Source: DASXUG01 sp964620425 (lineage in GTDB: Bacteria; Pseudomonadota; Gammaproteobacteria; Burkholderiales; Methylophilaceae). Taken from it: DNA of 64,000 nucleotides. The notes below the pieces were generated by a model that saw nothing but the letters and a program-made list of their open reading frames with translations, had not been told where the DNA came from and ran no database searches. Shown piece after piece: positions 45,764 through 54,543 of this stretch (position 1 is the stretch's first letter; every line of letters begins with the position of its first letter). The position numbers and the translations under genes are program-made. The DNA lies in contig CAZUGV010000007.1 of the NCBI GenBank assembly GCA_964620425.1, positions 62,001 to 126,000 of the forward strand, given 5' to 3'.

Positions 45764-46021
45764 TTATGCGGCTAATAAAGCGTCCAGCTCGCCCGCTAAA
45801 TCCATAGCGCGTAAATCATCAAAGCCACCTACATGGGTATTGCCTATGTAAATTTGCGGCACAGTGCGGCGACCAGTTTTTTCCATCATTTCCACGCGTA
45901 ATTCGGGGGATAAATCGACACGAATTTTTTCGATTTCTTTTACGCCTTTGCTGTTTAGTAAGCGTTCTGCATTCACACAATATGGACACACAGCGGTTGA
46001 GTACATGGTAACTTTTGCCAT
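45764..46021 (-). CDS. grxC: Glutaredoxin 3
   Basis: 85 residues, a monomeric dithiol glutaredoxin. Active site CPYC at residues 12-15, the cis-Pro segment GRRTVPQIYIG and the glutathione-binding HVGGFDDLRA are intact. It reduces disulfides using glutathione. It lies between the rhodanese and secB genes on the same strand. Confidence 0.96.
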   Translation of the reverse strand: MAKVTMYSTAVCPYCVNAERLLNSKGVKEIEKIRVDLSPELRVEMMEKTGRRTVPQIYIGNTHVGGFDDLRAMDLAGELDALLAA

Positions 46022-46065
46022 TTTAATCTCTAAGTATTTGATTTTTCTATTGGTCTGGTGGGTTG

Positions 46066-46491
46066 TTAACTGTTTTTAATCACAGGTAGTTTAGCTTCCA
46101 CCCAAGCGTTAATGCCGCCCTCAAGGTTGTGTACAGCGCTAAATTCGTTTTTAATCAGTAACGCGCATGCCTTGGCAGAACGCACTCCGCCTTGGCAATT
46201 CACCAAAATCGGCTTGTCTTTGAATTTTTGCAATTCTTTTAGTCTGTTTTCCAATTGCGTTAAGGGGATATTTTTAGCATCCGTAATATGTCCTGTCGCA
46301 AATTCGGTATCTTCGCGCACATCAAGCACCGTTGCGTTGTTACGGTTAATCAACATCACCGCTTGGTTGGGGTTAACGTTATTTGCGCCACCACCGCCTT
46401 TTCTGACCAAAGGCAAAATCAACATAACACCAGAGCCGATAATCAGGCCAATGAGTATGATATTGTCAGTAATAAATTTCAAAATAAACAA
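46066..46491 (-). CDS. Membrane-anchored rhodanese-like protein
   Basis: 141 residues: an N-terminal membrane helix (about residues 7-27) and one rhodanese domain with VLDVREDTEFATGHI and the active-site loop CQGGVRS. A Cys at the loop start suggests sulfur or persulfide transfer. The order rhodanese-grxC-secB is common in proteobacteria. The substrate is unknown. Confidence 0.92.
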   Translation of the reverse strand: MFILKFITDNIILIGLIIGSGVMLILPLVRKGGGGANNVNPNQAVMLINRNNATVLDVREDTEFATGHITDAKNIPLTQLENRLKELQKFKDKPILVNCQGGVRSAKACALLIKNEFSAVHNLEGGINAWVEAKLPVIKNS

Positions 46492-46587
46492 CCTTTAAAT
46501 AGTGAATCAAAATAGTGTGCAGAATTGTACCCAATTTATGGGGGCGAGCATGGTTAATTCAATAGGACTACAATTAATTTTCTAACA

Positions 46588-47235
46588 TTATTGGCTAAAA
46601 TATGCCCTCATATTCTCAATATTGGCAAAATTTAACCACTCGGGTTTGGCTTGCGCGATGTTTTCATCAAAATAACCCCAGTTCACTAACACAAACGCTA
46701 AACCATTTTGCTCTGCCGCTATGCCATCTTCATAACGGTCACCAATATATAAAGCCTCTGCGGGCGCAATATTTAAGTCAGACAAAATCTGCCCTAACAT
46801 TTGCCCCTTATTAGCCAACGGCGGGGTGTAATAATCTAAGGCAAACACGCCAGCAAAATATTGCGTCCAATTGAGATGCTGCATAATTTTTACCGCAGGC
46901 ACATAGCGTTTGCTAGTCGCAATATACAACTTAAAACCAGCGGCTTGCTGTGCTCTTAAAAAAGCCTCCACCCCTTCATAAACTAGTGTTTGCTTATGTC
47001 CTTCAGTGTCGTAATGTGATTTAAACCGTTGCGCTAAATCGCTTAATACCTCTGCATCATCCACCCCTGAGAGTTTAGCCAATGTCTGCATCAACGGTGG
47101 GCCAATCACATCGGGCGTTAACGGCAGTTGTGGGGTAATGCCTTTGCTTACAAAAGCGTGAGCAAAGCTCGCTAAAATGCTGGGTGCGGAATCTATGAGC
47201 GTGCCGTCTAAATCGAAAATTAGATGTTTTTTCAT
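46588..47235 (-). CDS. HAD-family phosphatase, phosphoglycolate phosphatase-like
   Basis: 215 residues. The HAD motif I FDLDGTLIDSAPS is at the N-terminus; motif II ATSKRY, a lysine in the following region and motif IV YIGDRYEDG are present. The cap is of the small helical type, as in Gph. It may hydrolyse 2-phosphoglycolate, but substrate cannot be fixed from sequence. Confidence 0.88.
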   Translation of the reverse strand: MKKHLIFDLDGTLIDSAPSILASFAHAFVSKGITPQLPLTPDVIGPPLMQTLAKLSGVDDAEVLSDLAQRFKSHYDTEGHKQTLVYEGVEAFLRAQQAAGFKLYIATSKRYVPAVKIMQHLNWTQYFAGVFALDYYTPPLANKGQMLGQILSDLNIAPAEALYIGDRYEDGIAAEQNGLAFVLVNWGYFDENIAQAKPEWLNFANIENMRAYFSQ

Positions 47236-47542
47236 TTGGTTTTGTCTTGATATTTTGTGTGGTCGTTTTTGTAAAGTGACGCAAATTTAGATTTGCCCAC
47301 CATTGATAGTATGAATTGTGACTGAGTGGTGTGCAAGATAAAGCGTTTTGCTCACATGCTCTAAAGTTTCCCCACTTTATTCCGTAATCATAGATAGCAA
47401 AGGGACTATCCATCGTCAAACACATTTTGCGGGGCATGTTTAACCCAGAAGATGAGCTGGCAAATTTATAAAAGTTAAATTTATAAATTGATGTATTTCG
47501 CTCATGTATTTAACTGCTACTCTAACTTTAGGAAACTTGAAA
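47236..47542. promoter_or_regulatory. 307-bp gap between HAD phosphatase and PEP-CTERM genes
   Basis: No gene is visible. It holds a 16-bp palindrome, GCAAATTTAGATTTGC, at 47281-47296, a GGGACTATCC sequence near 47405 resembling half of the palindromes upstream of the second PEP-CTERM gene, and two AAATTTATAA direct repeats 15 bp apart at 47462 and 47477. Both gene promoters must lie here. Confidence 0.5.
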
Positions 47543-48151
47543 ATGAACTTAATACAAAAATCAATCATCGCTTCTTTAATCGCTTTAGGTGTGAATACGA
47601 GTGCTTCTGCTGCTACATATAATGTGAGCAACAGTATTTTGATGGGCGCTTATGATGTGAATGTGGATGGAACGTTTTACGATGTAGTATTTAGAGATGG
47701 TACATTGGGAAGTGCCTATAATGGCACATTTACTACATTAGCTTCTGCAAGTGCTGCATCACAAGCATTGTTAGATCAGGTTTTTAACAAAGGTGATATC
47801 TATGACACCAACCAAGCAAGGACTAATGGCTGCGGTGTTGGAGGCCCCTGTTTCATTAGTACAGGCTACTTAAACTCTTTTGGAAATGCATCACTCAGTT
47901 ACATTACAAATGTTGCTGGAACTGGTACTGACACAAAGAGTTCGGGGACATTTTTTTCTGCATCATTTGACACCGCTAGAACTACTGCTGAAACCCTTGC
48001 TTTTTGGACTAAAAAAGCTACTTCACCAGCGGCCACCGCTGTGCCAGAGCCAGAAGTTTATGCCATGATGTTGGCTGGCTTAGGTTTAATTGGCTTTGCA
48101 GCGCACAATAAAAAGAAGAGCCGTAATCGTAAGGTTTTATCGCAAGGCTAA
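47543..48151 (+). CDS. PEP-CTERM sorting-domain protein (paralogue 1)
   Basis: 202 residues from the ATG at 47543, which has AGGAAA before it and begins the signal peptide (MNLIQKSIIASLIALGVNTS, cleaved near ASA/AT). The C-terminus has the sorting signal: VPEPEVYAMMLAGLGLIGFA, then a basic tail. Exosortase would cut and anchor or release it in exopolysaccharide-making cells. The mature part begins ATYNVSNSILMGAYDVNVDG and aligns along its length with the product at 62102. No exosortase gene is in the window. Confidence 0.92.
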   Translation: MNLIQKSIIASLIALGVNTSASAATYNVSNSILMGAYDVNVDGTFYDVVFRDGTLGSAYNGTFTTLASASAASQALLDQVFNKGDIYDTNQARTNGCGVGGPCFISTGYLNSFGNASLSYITNVAGTGTDTKSSGTFFSASFDTARTTAETLAFWTKKATSPAATAVPEPEVYAMMLAGLGLIGFAAHNKKKSRNRKVLSQG

Positions 48152-48185
48152 GACTAATTGCTAGTCGATGGATTGAATAAAAAAG

Positions 48186-48209
48186 GCGGGGGCGGTTGCT
48201 CCCGTTTTT
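48186..48209 (+). terminator. Rho-independent terminator of the PEP-CTERM gene
   Basis: CGGGGG pairs with CTCCCG around CGGTTG and is followed by six T residues at 48204-48209. It lies 35 bp past the stop. Confidence 0.85.
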
Positions 48210-48285
48210 TATTTCATTGTTACAATCGCTCTACTTTTCAAGTAAGTAGGCTGGCATGACGGTTTCTATTTCGCCTGTAGGCGAG

Positions 48286-48464
48286 TTACTTTTTCTTGCT
48301 TAGCCAAGCAAAAGTAACCAAAAAGAAGGCTACCCCCTACCATGGCCTACGGCTTCCCTGCGCTACTCAACAAGCCAAGCGGCTGCGGAACTCGGGCTTT
48401 GCCCTCAGACAGTCCTCGCCGAAATCCCTTGGCTTGTTTGCGTTGCTCGGCATGGCAGCAGGGG
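48286..48464. repeat. Structured intergenic repeat (nested hairpins)
   Basis: GTTACTTT/AAAGTAAC encloses TTGCT/AGCAA at 48286-48318. Next to it an extended imperfect palindrome runs from 48333 to 48464, with CCCCTACCATG against CATGGCAGCAGGGG at the ends and CAAGCCAAG against CTTGGCTTG inside. Short frames here spell peptides such as KARVPQPLGLL, which I recall as spurious ORFs of a widely dispersed proteobacterial intergenic repeat. No protein gene is supported in it. Confidence 0.65.
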
Positions 48465-48672
48465 ATAGTCGCTGAAGTTGGAAGCTCTTCTGGAAATAAA
48501 AAATAAAGAGCTTGGTTTAATTTTTCCAAATAAAAAATACTCACTTTCATATTTCATCATAAGTCCCTTCCTGTCGCGCTGAGCAGCACAGTGTAAGTGG
48601 GAGGTTTCGGCAATCGCCTGTTTGAGCTCCGCGGTGGCTGGTGTTTTGTGCAAGCCGCTAGGGCGAGTTTTT
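48465..48672. other. Intergenic stretch without a clear gene
   Basis: Frames of 60-100 codons cross it but none has a convincing start, ribosome site or recognisable product. I see no further structure. Confidence 0.5.
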
Positions 48673-48744
48673 GTAGGGTGGGTAACTTGTTTACCCACGC
48701 TGTGGAATGAGTCTTTACGCGTGGGTAGAGTCTGCCCACCCTAC
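48673..48744. repeat. 72-bp nested inverted repeat
   Basis: GTAGGGTGGG (48673) pairs with CCCACCCTAC (ending 48744), and inside them TACCCACGC pairs with GCGTGGGTA. The 72-bp unit looks like a dispersed palindromic repeat placed just downstream of the small membrane-protein gene. Confidence 0.7.
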
Positions 48745-48762
48745 TTGGCTTTTTTAATGCAT

Positions 48763-49242
48763 TCACTCACTGTACACAACCTTTTCTTTAGCTACAGATG
48801 AAATTAGTTGAATCATTGCGGTTGAAACGTCTTCCAACAAATCAAACTCTTCAAATACATTTTCTAGATCTTTTGGAGGCGCAAATTTTTTTGAACGGAT
48901 TTCAACTAAATCTTTCGCTGCTTTGTAGGTTTCGGGAAAACTTTCTTTGTTCTTCTCAAGAAAAGCTAGACCTGCTAATGCGATACCGATTCTTTCACCC
49001 TTGGATCGAAATTTTAAATCATTAACTTTTGGCCAGGTTGAAATTAGTGCAGACGCCTCACGTTGAGCTGAAATTATTCTGTGATTTTCTAAAAACTGGA
49101 AAGTCGCAAATGCCGTGAGTAATACTATAGCTATTGGATAAACCTTTTCTTTCCAGCTTCCATTTCTATGTTTTATAACCCAATCAATAACAGCAATTAA
49201 AGATGCTAATGCACTAATGAAACCTAAAACATACTCACCCAT
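48763..49242 (-). CDS. Small membrane protein, unknown function
   Basis: 159 residues. Two N-terminal helices (about residues 3-22 and 35-51, the second PIAIVLLTAFATFQFLE) are followed by a soluble, charged helical domain (ERIGIALAGLAFLEKNKESF and a C-terminal acidic helix). I do not recognise the family. It shares strand and place with the next gene (41 bp apart), and both stand apart from housekeeping genes. Confidence 0.65.
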   Translation of the reverse strand: MGEYVLGFISALASLIAVIDWVIKHRNGSWKEKVYPIAIVLLTAFATFQFLENHRIISAQREASALISTWPKVNDLKFRSKGERIGIALAGLAFLEKNKESFPETYKAAKDLVEIRSKKFAPPKDLENVFEEFDLLEDVSTAMIQLISSVAKEKVVYSE

Positions 49243-49283
49243 ATAATTCCCTTACAGGCATTGCATAAAGCTTGAATGATGGT

Positions 49284-49841
49284 TTAGGGGACAATTTTGT
49301 TGCTCCAAGAACCATTACGGATTCTTTGTTCTGCAAATCTTTTGGCTTTATTTTCAAGAGAGAAATAAGGTTCATCAAATGAAGCAAGGCTTTTATGACA
49401 GCTGTCGCAATAAAAAGTAATGCGGTCAATGGCGTTAAAACCACTAGCATTCTGAGGATATATTTGAAAATCACAGTGAGGACAAAAAGTATGCATATCA
49501 GAAATGGCATTATTGAAATATTTCCAACGCCAGCGTATTTCAAATAATGTATCATTTGTGTAGGTTTTCCAATCTGGGGTCTTTTGAGGGGTTGGGTTTA
49601 ACAGGGAGTAAATTAAAGCGATGATTAGCAGTATTGTTGGGATTGCCAATAAACCAAGTATACCTAACAACCAATTTGGAACTACAGAATATGACTTAAT
49701 AATCATACAGCTATTTGAAATATAACCACCTATTTTAGGCCACCAATTTAATAGATATGTTGTCAGCGCAGCTACAAGAGCAAGAATTCCTGCGGCAATT
49801 ACCTTACTCCAAACTGGATCATTCCAAATTACTTTAAGCAT
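49284..49841 (-). CDS. Membrane protein with C-terminal zinc ribbon, unknown function
   Basis: 185 residues. The N-terminus MLKVIWNDPVWSKVIAAGIL opens a first helix; a second helix runs from about 58 to 80. A cytoplasmic zinc ribbon follows, with CPHC near residue 120 and CDSC near 147. The DPVWSKVI opening recurs, from memory, in small membrane proteins of variable genome regions. The function is unknown; a short two-gene accessory module with the downstream gene is plausible. Confidence 0.65.
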   Translation of the reverse strand: MLKVIWNDPVWSKVIAAGILALVAALTTYLLNWWPKIGGYISNSCMIIKSYSVVPNWLLGILGLLAIPTILLIIALIYSLLNPTPQKTPDWKTYTNDTLFEIRWRWKYFNNAISDMHTFCPHCDFQIYPQNASGFNAIDRITFYCDSCHKSLASFDEPYFSLENKAKRFAEQRIRNGSWSNKIVP

Positions 49842-49910
49842 ATATGCTCAGCACCTAACATAAAATAGCCATCCTATTTGACACTCAATTTTGCGTCAAG
49901 CAAAAAGCAC

Positions 49911-51842
49911 TTACCCAACGCTCGAGGCAAAAAATGCCTCCACATCCGCCAACACCCTAGTCCTTCTAAACGGCGGCAAACTCTGCCAAATCCTTCTACC
50001 ATAAGGCTTAGTAATCAACCGTGGGTCACAAATCATCAGCACACCGCGGTCAGTTTCGTCGCGTATCAATCTGCCTGCGCCTTGTTTTAGGGTAATCACT
50101 GCATACGGCAATTGGTATTCCATAAAGGCGTTTTTGCCTTCTTGGTTCATTTTGTCGATGCGGGCGGAGAGCACGGGGTCATCGGGCGGGGCGAAGGGGA
50201 GTTTGTCGATGATGACGCATGACAGCGCTTCGCCGCGTACATCCACGCCTTCCCAGAAGCTTTGGCTGCCGACCAATACCGCGTTGCCGAGTTTGCGAAA
50301 GCGTTCTAGCAACTCACTGCGCGAGCTTTCGCCTTGCATCATCAGCGGGTATTCCATGCCGTTGATGCTAAACGCCTCTTTGAGCAGAGCGTGAATTTCG
50401 CGCATGGCGCGTAGGCTGGTACAGAGTACAAAAGCGCGTCCGCCACTGGCTTGAATCACTGGCAGTGCGGCGGCGGCAACGGAGGCGATATAGCTAGCGC
50501 TATTCGGGTCTGGCATCTCTTGCGGCACGTAAAACAGGGCTTGTTTGTCGTAGTCAAACGGGCTATCCCAATGCCCTGTGGCGGCGTTGACCAAGCCCAT
50601 TTGCTGGATATAGTGACCAAAATCACTTTTGACTGCAAGGGTGGCGGAGGCGAATATCCATGCGCGTGGTTGCGCGTTGAGTTGTTTGCCAAAACCTTCT
50701 GCCACCGAGAGTGGCGTGGCGTGCAGTTGCACGCTTTGGGTAAATACTTCTACCCAGCGCACTAGGTTTTCGTTATCGGCTTTTTGCCAGCGTTGTAATT
50801 GCACTTCTAGCGCCATGGCGCGTTGCCAGCAGTTTTCTAGCGCGGGGTCACGTGCGGCTTGGGTTTCTAATACGGCGCTGAGTTCTTTGAGTTTGGCTTG
50901 CATTTCCGCATAGTTTTCATCAAAACCTTTTAGCGCGAGGGCTTTTTGCACGGGCATGCGCGAGCCTTCATAGGCAAATATCAAGCGGAAATCGCGCACG
51001 GCTTTTTCTAGTTTTTTGGCGGATTCTTGCAGAGCAGGGCAATCTTTGGCGGTGGTGACGTATTCGGCCTCGCTATCCCGCGCTAGCTCCATTAGTTGGC
51101 TGGTGGAAACATCTTCCCCAAAAAATAGCCCTGCCACTTCTGGCAGTTGATGTGCCTCATCAAAAATCACCGTATTGGCGCTGGGTAATAGCTCACTCAC
51201 ACCTTCATCACGCAACATCACGTCAGCAAAAAATAGGTGATGATTGACCACCACTACATCAGCGGCAAGGGCGCGTTTACGCGCTTCCATCACAAAACAA
51301 TCTTTGTAATAGCTACACTCTTGCCCGATACAGTTATCGCGTGTCGAGGTCACCGCAGGCCAAATAGTCGCGTTTTCAGGCACTTGCGTGAGTTCACTTT
51401 TGTCGCCCGTGCTGCTGTTTTCGACAAAATTGCGAATCATATGCACGTAGTTGGCATCTTCCCGCGAAATAAAGCGGCCTTCGTTGGCGGAGCGTTCTAA
51501 ATGGAAATGGCACACATAATTGGCGCGGCCTTTGAGCATGGCAACCGTCACAGGTACTTTTAGCGCGTCGCGCACTGCGGGTAAATCGCGGCTGAAGAGT
51601 TGATCTTGCAGGGTTTTGGTACCAGTGGAAACAATGACTTTGCCACCAGACAGCAAGGCGGGGACTAAATAAGCAAAGGTTTTGCCCGTGCCTGTCCCTG
51701 CTTCAGCAATCAGTTGTTGATTATTTGCAATGGCTTCTTCAATCGCAAGCGCCATTTCTAGCTGTTGTTGGCGTGGTTTGTAGCCAGCGATGGTTTCGGC
51801 TAATGGACCATCGGCGGCAAACACCTTGTTTAAATTGCTCAT
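49911..51842 (-). CDS. dinG: ATP-dependent DNA helicase, DinG/YoaA family
   Basis: 643 residues, a 5'-3' superfamily 2 helicase of the XPD group. Walker A is GTGTGKT at residues 49-55, the DEAH box is VIFDEAHQL, and the Fe-S cluster Cys lie in CHFHLE and CIGQECSYYKDC. The C-terminal motifs QGAGRLIRDETDRGVL are intact. The length and Fe-S pattern fit YoaA as well as DinG, so the symbol is a broad one. It likely unwinds D-loops or R-loops in repair. Confidence 0.9.
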   Translation of the reverse strand: MSNLNKVFAADGPLAETIAGYKPRQQQLEMALAIEEAIANNQQLIAEAGTGTGKTFAYLVPALLSGGKVIVSTGTKTLQDQLFSRDLPAVRDALKVPVTVAMLKGRANYVCHFHLERSANEGRFISREDANYVHMIRNFVENSSTGDKSELTQVPENATIWPAVTSTRDNCIGQECSYYKDCFVMEARKRALAADVVVVNHHLFFADVMLRDEGVSELLPSANTVIFDEAHQLPEVAGLFFGEDVSTSQLMELARDSEAEYVTTAKDCPALQESAKKLEKAVRDFRLIFAYEGSRMPVQKALALKGFDENYAEMQAKLKELSAVLETQAARDPALENCWQRAMALEVQLQRWQKADNENLVRWVEVFTQSVQLHATPLSVAEGFGKQLNAQPRAWIFASATLAVKSDFGHYIQQMGLVNAATGHWDSPFDYDKQALFYVPQEMPDPNSASYIASVAAAALPVIQASGGRAFVLCTSLRAMREIHALLKEAFSINGMEYPLMMQGESSRSELLERFRKLGNAVLVGSQSFWEGVDVRGEALSCVIIDKLPFAPPDDPVLSARIDKMNQEGKNAFMEYQLPYAVITLKQGAGRLIRDETDRGVLMICDPRLITKPYGRRIWQSLPPFRRTRVLADVEAFFASSVG

Positions 51843-51993
51843 TTGTTTAATTTGCTAAAAAGCGTCTTTGGGGATGCGCTGGTTTGTAGGTGTTGTATTT
51901 AAAAGCTAGACGAGATTATACGCGCCTAGCTTAATCAAATGTGTGTTCGCTATTTTTGTTAGAATGGCGTTTAACCTATCTTTGACTGCTTAC

Positions 51994-53145
51994 ATGCAAA
52001 ATACCCCAAGTTCCCCAATGCCAGCGCAAGTCACTTGGATCGAAAATGACATTGCAAAAACCGCCATCTGGCGTTCAGAAGCGCATGTGGCGGTACCCAA
52101 GCGGGTGATGGTGGTGGATGATACGCTCAAGGCGGATCGCGCTTATCAATTAACTAGCGAAGGTACGTTTTTACTCTGGCGCGGGGATTTTCAAAATGCC
52201 AAGCAATTGCTGCAAGCCTTGGCGCGACGCATCGACCACAAGCCACGCAAAGCCAAAGCGCAACCTGCTGAAGCTGCCGCTGCATTTCATTTGCACCGCC
52301 AAGCGCAATCGCACCGTGCGCGTATTTTGGGGATGTTGTTAATTGCGTTTGAGCCGCATCATGTATTGAATTTGCGGCGTGCGCCCGATTTGGTGGATGC
52401 TTGCCAAGCGGTGTATGGCGAAAGCGTTCAGCCTTATGTGGTCTCATTGCGCGAAATTTTAGGTTTAATCGGTGCTTATGAATGGCGCAAAAAAGGCGTA
52501 GAAATAACTGCGCTGAAAGCAAAAATTCATCCATATTACGGTGTGTTTTCGCCAGTGCGGGGCGAGTATTTAAGTTTGGTGCAACAAGCGCCCTTGCCAA
52601 GCACTGAGTTAGCTTTTGATGTAGGCACTGGCACGGGGGTGCTATCTGCAATGCTTGCGCAACGTGGTGTTAAACAGATTGTCGCCACCGATCAAGACGC
52701 ACGCGCACTGGCTTGTGCTACTGAAAACATTGCGCGCTTGAATTTAACAAAGCAAGTGACCATCGTAAACGCCAATCTTTTCCCCGAGGGTAAGGCGCCA
52801 TTGATTGTGTGTAACCCGCCGTGGATTCCCGCACGCCCAAGTTCCCCGATTGAATATGCGATTTACGACCCTGATAGCCAAATGCTAAAAGGATTTTTAA
52901 GCGGAGTTGCCAATCATTTAAGCGAAAATGGTGAAGCCTGGCTGATTTTATCGGATATTGCCGAACATCTTGGTTTGCGTTCACGCGAGCAACTATTGCA
53001 GTGGATAGCCGATGCCAAGTTAACGCTCATCGAAAAACATGATATAAAGCCGCACCACCCAAAAGTGGCAGATGCGAGCGACCCGCTACACCAAGCACGG
53101 GCTGCGGAAGTGACTTCGCTATGGCGGATGAAACATGCGGTTTAA
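51994..53145 (+). CDS. Class I SAM-dependent methyltransferase (HemK-like NPPW motif)
   Basis: 383 residues from the ATG at 51994; in-frame starts at 51943 (GTG) and 51964 (ATG) are possible, as none has a good ribosome site. The SAM motif LAFDVGTGTGVLSAMLAQRG lies near residue 203, and VCNPPWIPA is the NPPY-type catalytic motif of N6-adenine or N5-glutamine methyltransferases. An N-terminal domain of about 180 residues is not recognised. The target is unknown. Confidence 0.85.
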   Translation: MQNTPSSPMPAQVTWIENDIAKTAIWRSEAHVAVPKRVMVVDDTLKADRAYQLTSEGTFLLWRGDFQNAKQLLQALARRIDHKPRKAKAQPAEAAAAFHLHRQAQSHRARILGMLLIAFEPHHVLNLRRAPDLVDACQAVYGESVQPYVVSLREILGLIGAYEWRKKGVEITALKAKIHPYYGVFSPVRGEYLSLVQQAPLPSTELAFDVGTGTGVLSAMLAQRGVKQIVATDQDARALACATENIARLNLTKQVTIVNANLFPEGKAPLIVCNPPWIPARPSSPIEYAIYDPDSQMLKGFLSGVANHLSENGEAWLILSDIAEHLGLRSREQLLQWIADAKLTLIEKHDIKPHHPKVADASDPLHQARAAEVTSLWRMKHAV

Positions 53146-53168
53146 TGCTTTAACACAAGGAGCAACAC

Positions 53169-54101
53169 ATGGCTGGAAGTAGCTTACTCGCACTGATTGA
53201 TGATATTGCGAGCTTATTAGATGATGTTTCGGTGATGACCAAAGTTGCCGCCACCAAAACCGCAGGCGTACTGGGCGATGATTTGGCGCTTAACGCGCAA
53301 CAAGTGGCGGGTGTGAGTGCTGAGCGTGAGTTGCCTGTGGTGTGGGCAGTTGCTAAAGGTTCGTTCAAGAATAAGTTAATTTTGGTGCCTGCTGCTTTGT
53401 TGATAAGTGCGGTTGTGCCGTGGTTAATTCTGCCTCTGCTGATGATTGGCGGTGGCTTTTTGTGCTACGAGGGGTTTGAGAAAATCGCCCATCGATTGTT
53501 ACACAGCAAAGCTGAAACTGAGGCGCATCATCAAGCCCTGACGGAGGCATTAAGCGACACTAATGTGGATATTGCCAGTTACGAGCAGGAAAAAATAAAG
53601 GGTGCTATCCGTACTGACTTTATACTTTCAGCCGAAATTATCGTCATTACACTTGGCACTTTGGTGGGCGTTGCTTTTACTAAACAAGTGCTAGTGCTTG
53701 CTGGCATTTCCATTATCATGACCGTGGGCGTGTATGGTTTGGTGGCGGGCATTGTTAAGCTGGATGACGCAGGGTTGTTTTTGATGAAATCGCAAGGCGA
53801 TGCGCTACTGGCAATGGTAAAACGTAAGCTAGGGTGTGTGCTGGTAAGTTCTGCGCCTTACTTGATGCGTATGCTCGCAATCATCGGCACCCTTGCCATG
53901 TTTATGGTCGGTGGTGGCATCATTGCGCATGCCATACCTCTAATACATGAAACCATCCATCATGTGCTGGAAAGTTGGGGGCTGGCGAGCTATGCACTCA
54001 GCATTGCGCAAGTGATGGCAGATGCTTGCCTTGGCGTGCTAGTAGGCGCGATAACCTTGGGTTTTGTGTTGCTAGTGCAAAAAATCAGAGCGCATGATTG
54101 A
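53169..54101 (+). CDS. DUF808 (YedI-like) inner-membrane protein
   Basis: 310 residues with about six helices. AGSSLLALIDDIASLLDDVSVMTKVAATKT, in part, and KTAGVLGDDLALNAQQV are the well-conserved DUF808 start. The family is widespread, of unknown function. CACAAGGAG precedes the ATG. The gene follows the methyltransferase by 23 bp. Confidence 0.93.
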   Translation: MAGSSLLALIDDIASLLDDVSVMTKVAATKTAGVLGDDLALNAQQVAGVSAERELPVVWAVAKGSFKNKLILVPAALLISAVVPWLILPLLMIGGGFLCYEGFEKIAHRLLHSKAETEAHHQALTEALSDTNVDIASYEQEKIKGAIRTDFILSAEIIVITLGTLVGVAFTKQVLVLAGISIIMTVGVYGLVAGIVKLDDAGLFLMKSQGDALLAMVKRKLGCVLVSSAPYLMRMLAIIGTLAMFMVGGGIIAHAIPLIHETIHHVLESWGLASYALSIAQVMADACLGVLVGAITLGFVLLVQKIRAHD

Positions 54102-54174
54102 GTGTGGTTTACTATTGGATTTAGCGCTTGATGTTGGTTATAGCGTATCTAAAACAGTATCTCTAAAAGAGTAT

Positions 54175-54522
54175 TTAAAGCACAGCCGCCACAAACGCAA
54201 TTTCTACCAATAAACTAGGGTCTGCAAGTTCTGCCTTAATACATGCGCGGCTAGGGGCGCAGTTTTCGGGCAACCATGTTTCCCAGATAGGGTTTAGCAC
54301 TGGTAAAAAATCAAAGTCTGTCAGGTAAATAGTGGCTGAGAGTATGCGAGATTTGTTACTACCCACCCCCAGCAGAGTTTGCTCGGCTTGATTCAGCACT
54401 TGATTCACTTGTGCTTGAATGTCGCCGCTTGAATCTACCGCCACTTCTACAAAATAGGCAGTTTGATTGAAGATGGTCACATCCGACCATCTTGCACTTG
54501 GGTTAATACGTTGAATATCCAA
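54175..54522 (-). CDS. RidA family protein
   Basis: 115 residues of the YjgF/YER057c/UK114 fold. The conserved Arg lies in NCAPSRACIKAELADPSLLVEI, in part, near the C-terminus. RidA proteins deaminate reactive 2-aminoacrylate-type imines. The PSARWSDVTIFN start shows it belongs to a subgroup distinct from archetypal RidA, so enzyme activity is not assured. Confidence 0.88.
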   Translation of the reverse strand: MDIQRINPSARWSDVTIFNQTAYFVEVAVDSSGDIQAQVNQVLNQAEQTLLGVGSNKSRILSATIYLTDFDFLPVLNPIWETWLPENCAPSRACIKAELADPSLLVEIAFVAAVL

Positions 54523-54543
54523 TTTTTTCCTTGATTCGCTTAT

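Noticed and set aside
46112..46498. 128-codon plus-strand frame
   Set aside because: Antisense to the rhodanese gene, with no recognisable domain.
48347..48698. Overlapping frames of 67 and 97 codons
   Set aside because: They lie in the palindromic repeat and the adjacent non-coding stretch; they look like spurious ORFs.
52154..52651. 165-codon frame on the minus strand
   Set aside because: Lies inside the methyltransferase gene; composition looks like an antisense shadow and there is no known motif.
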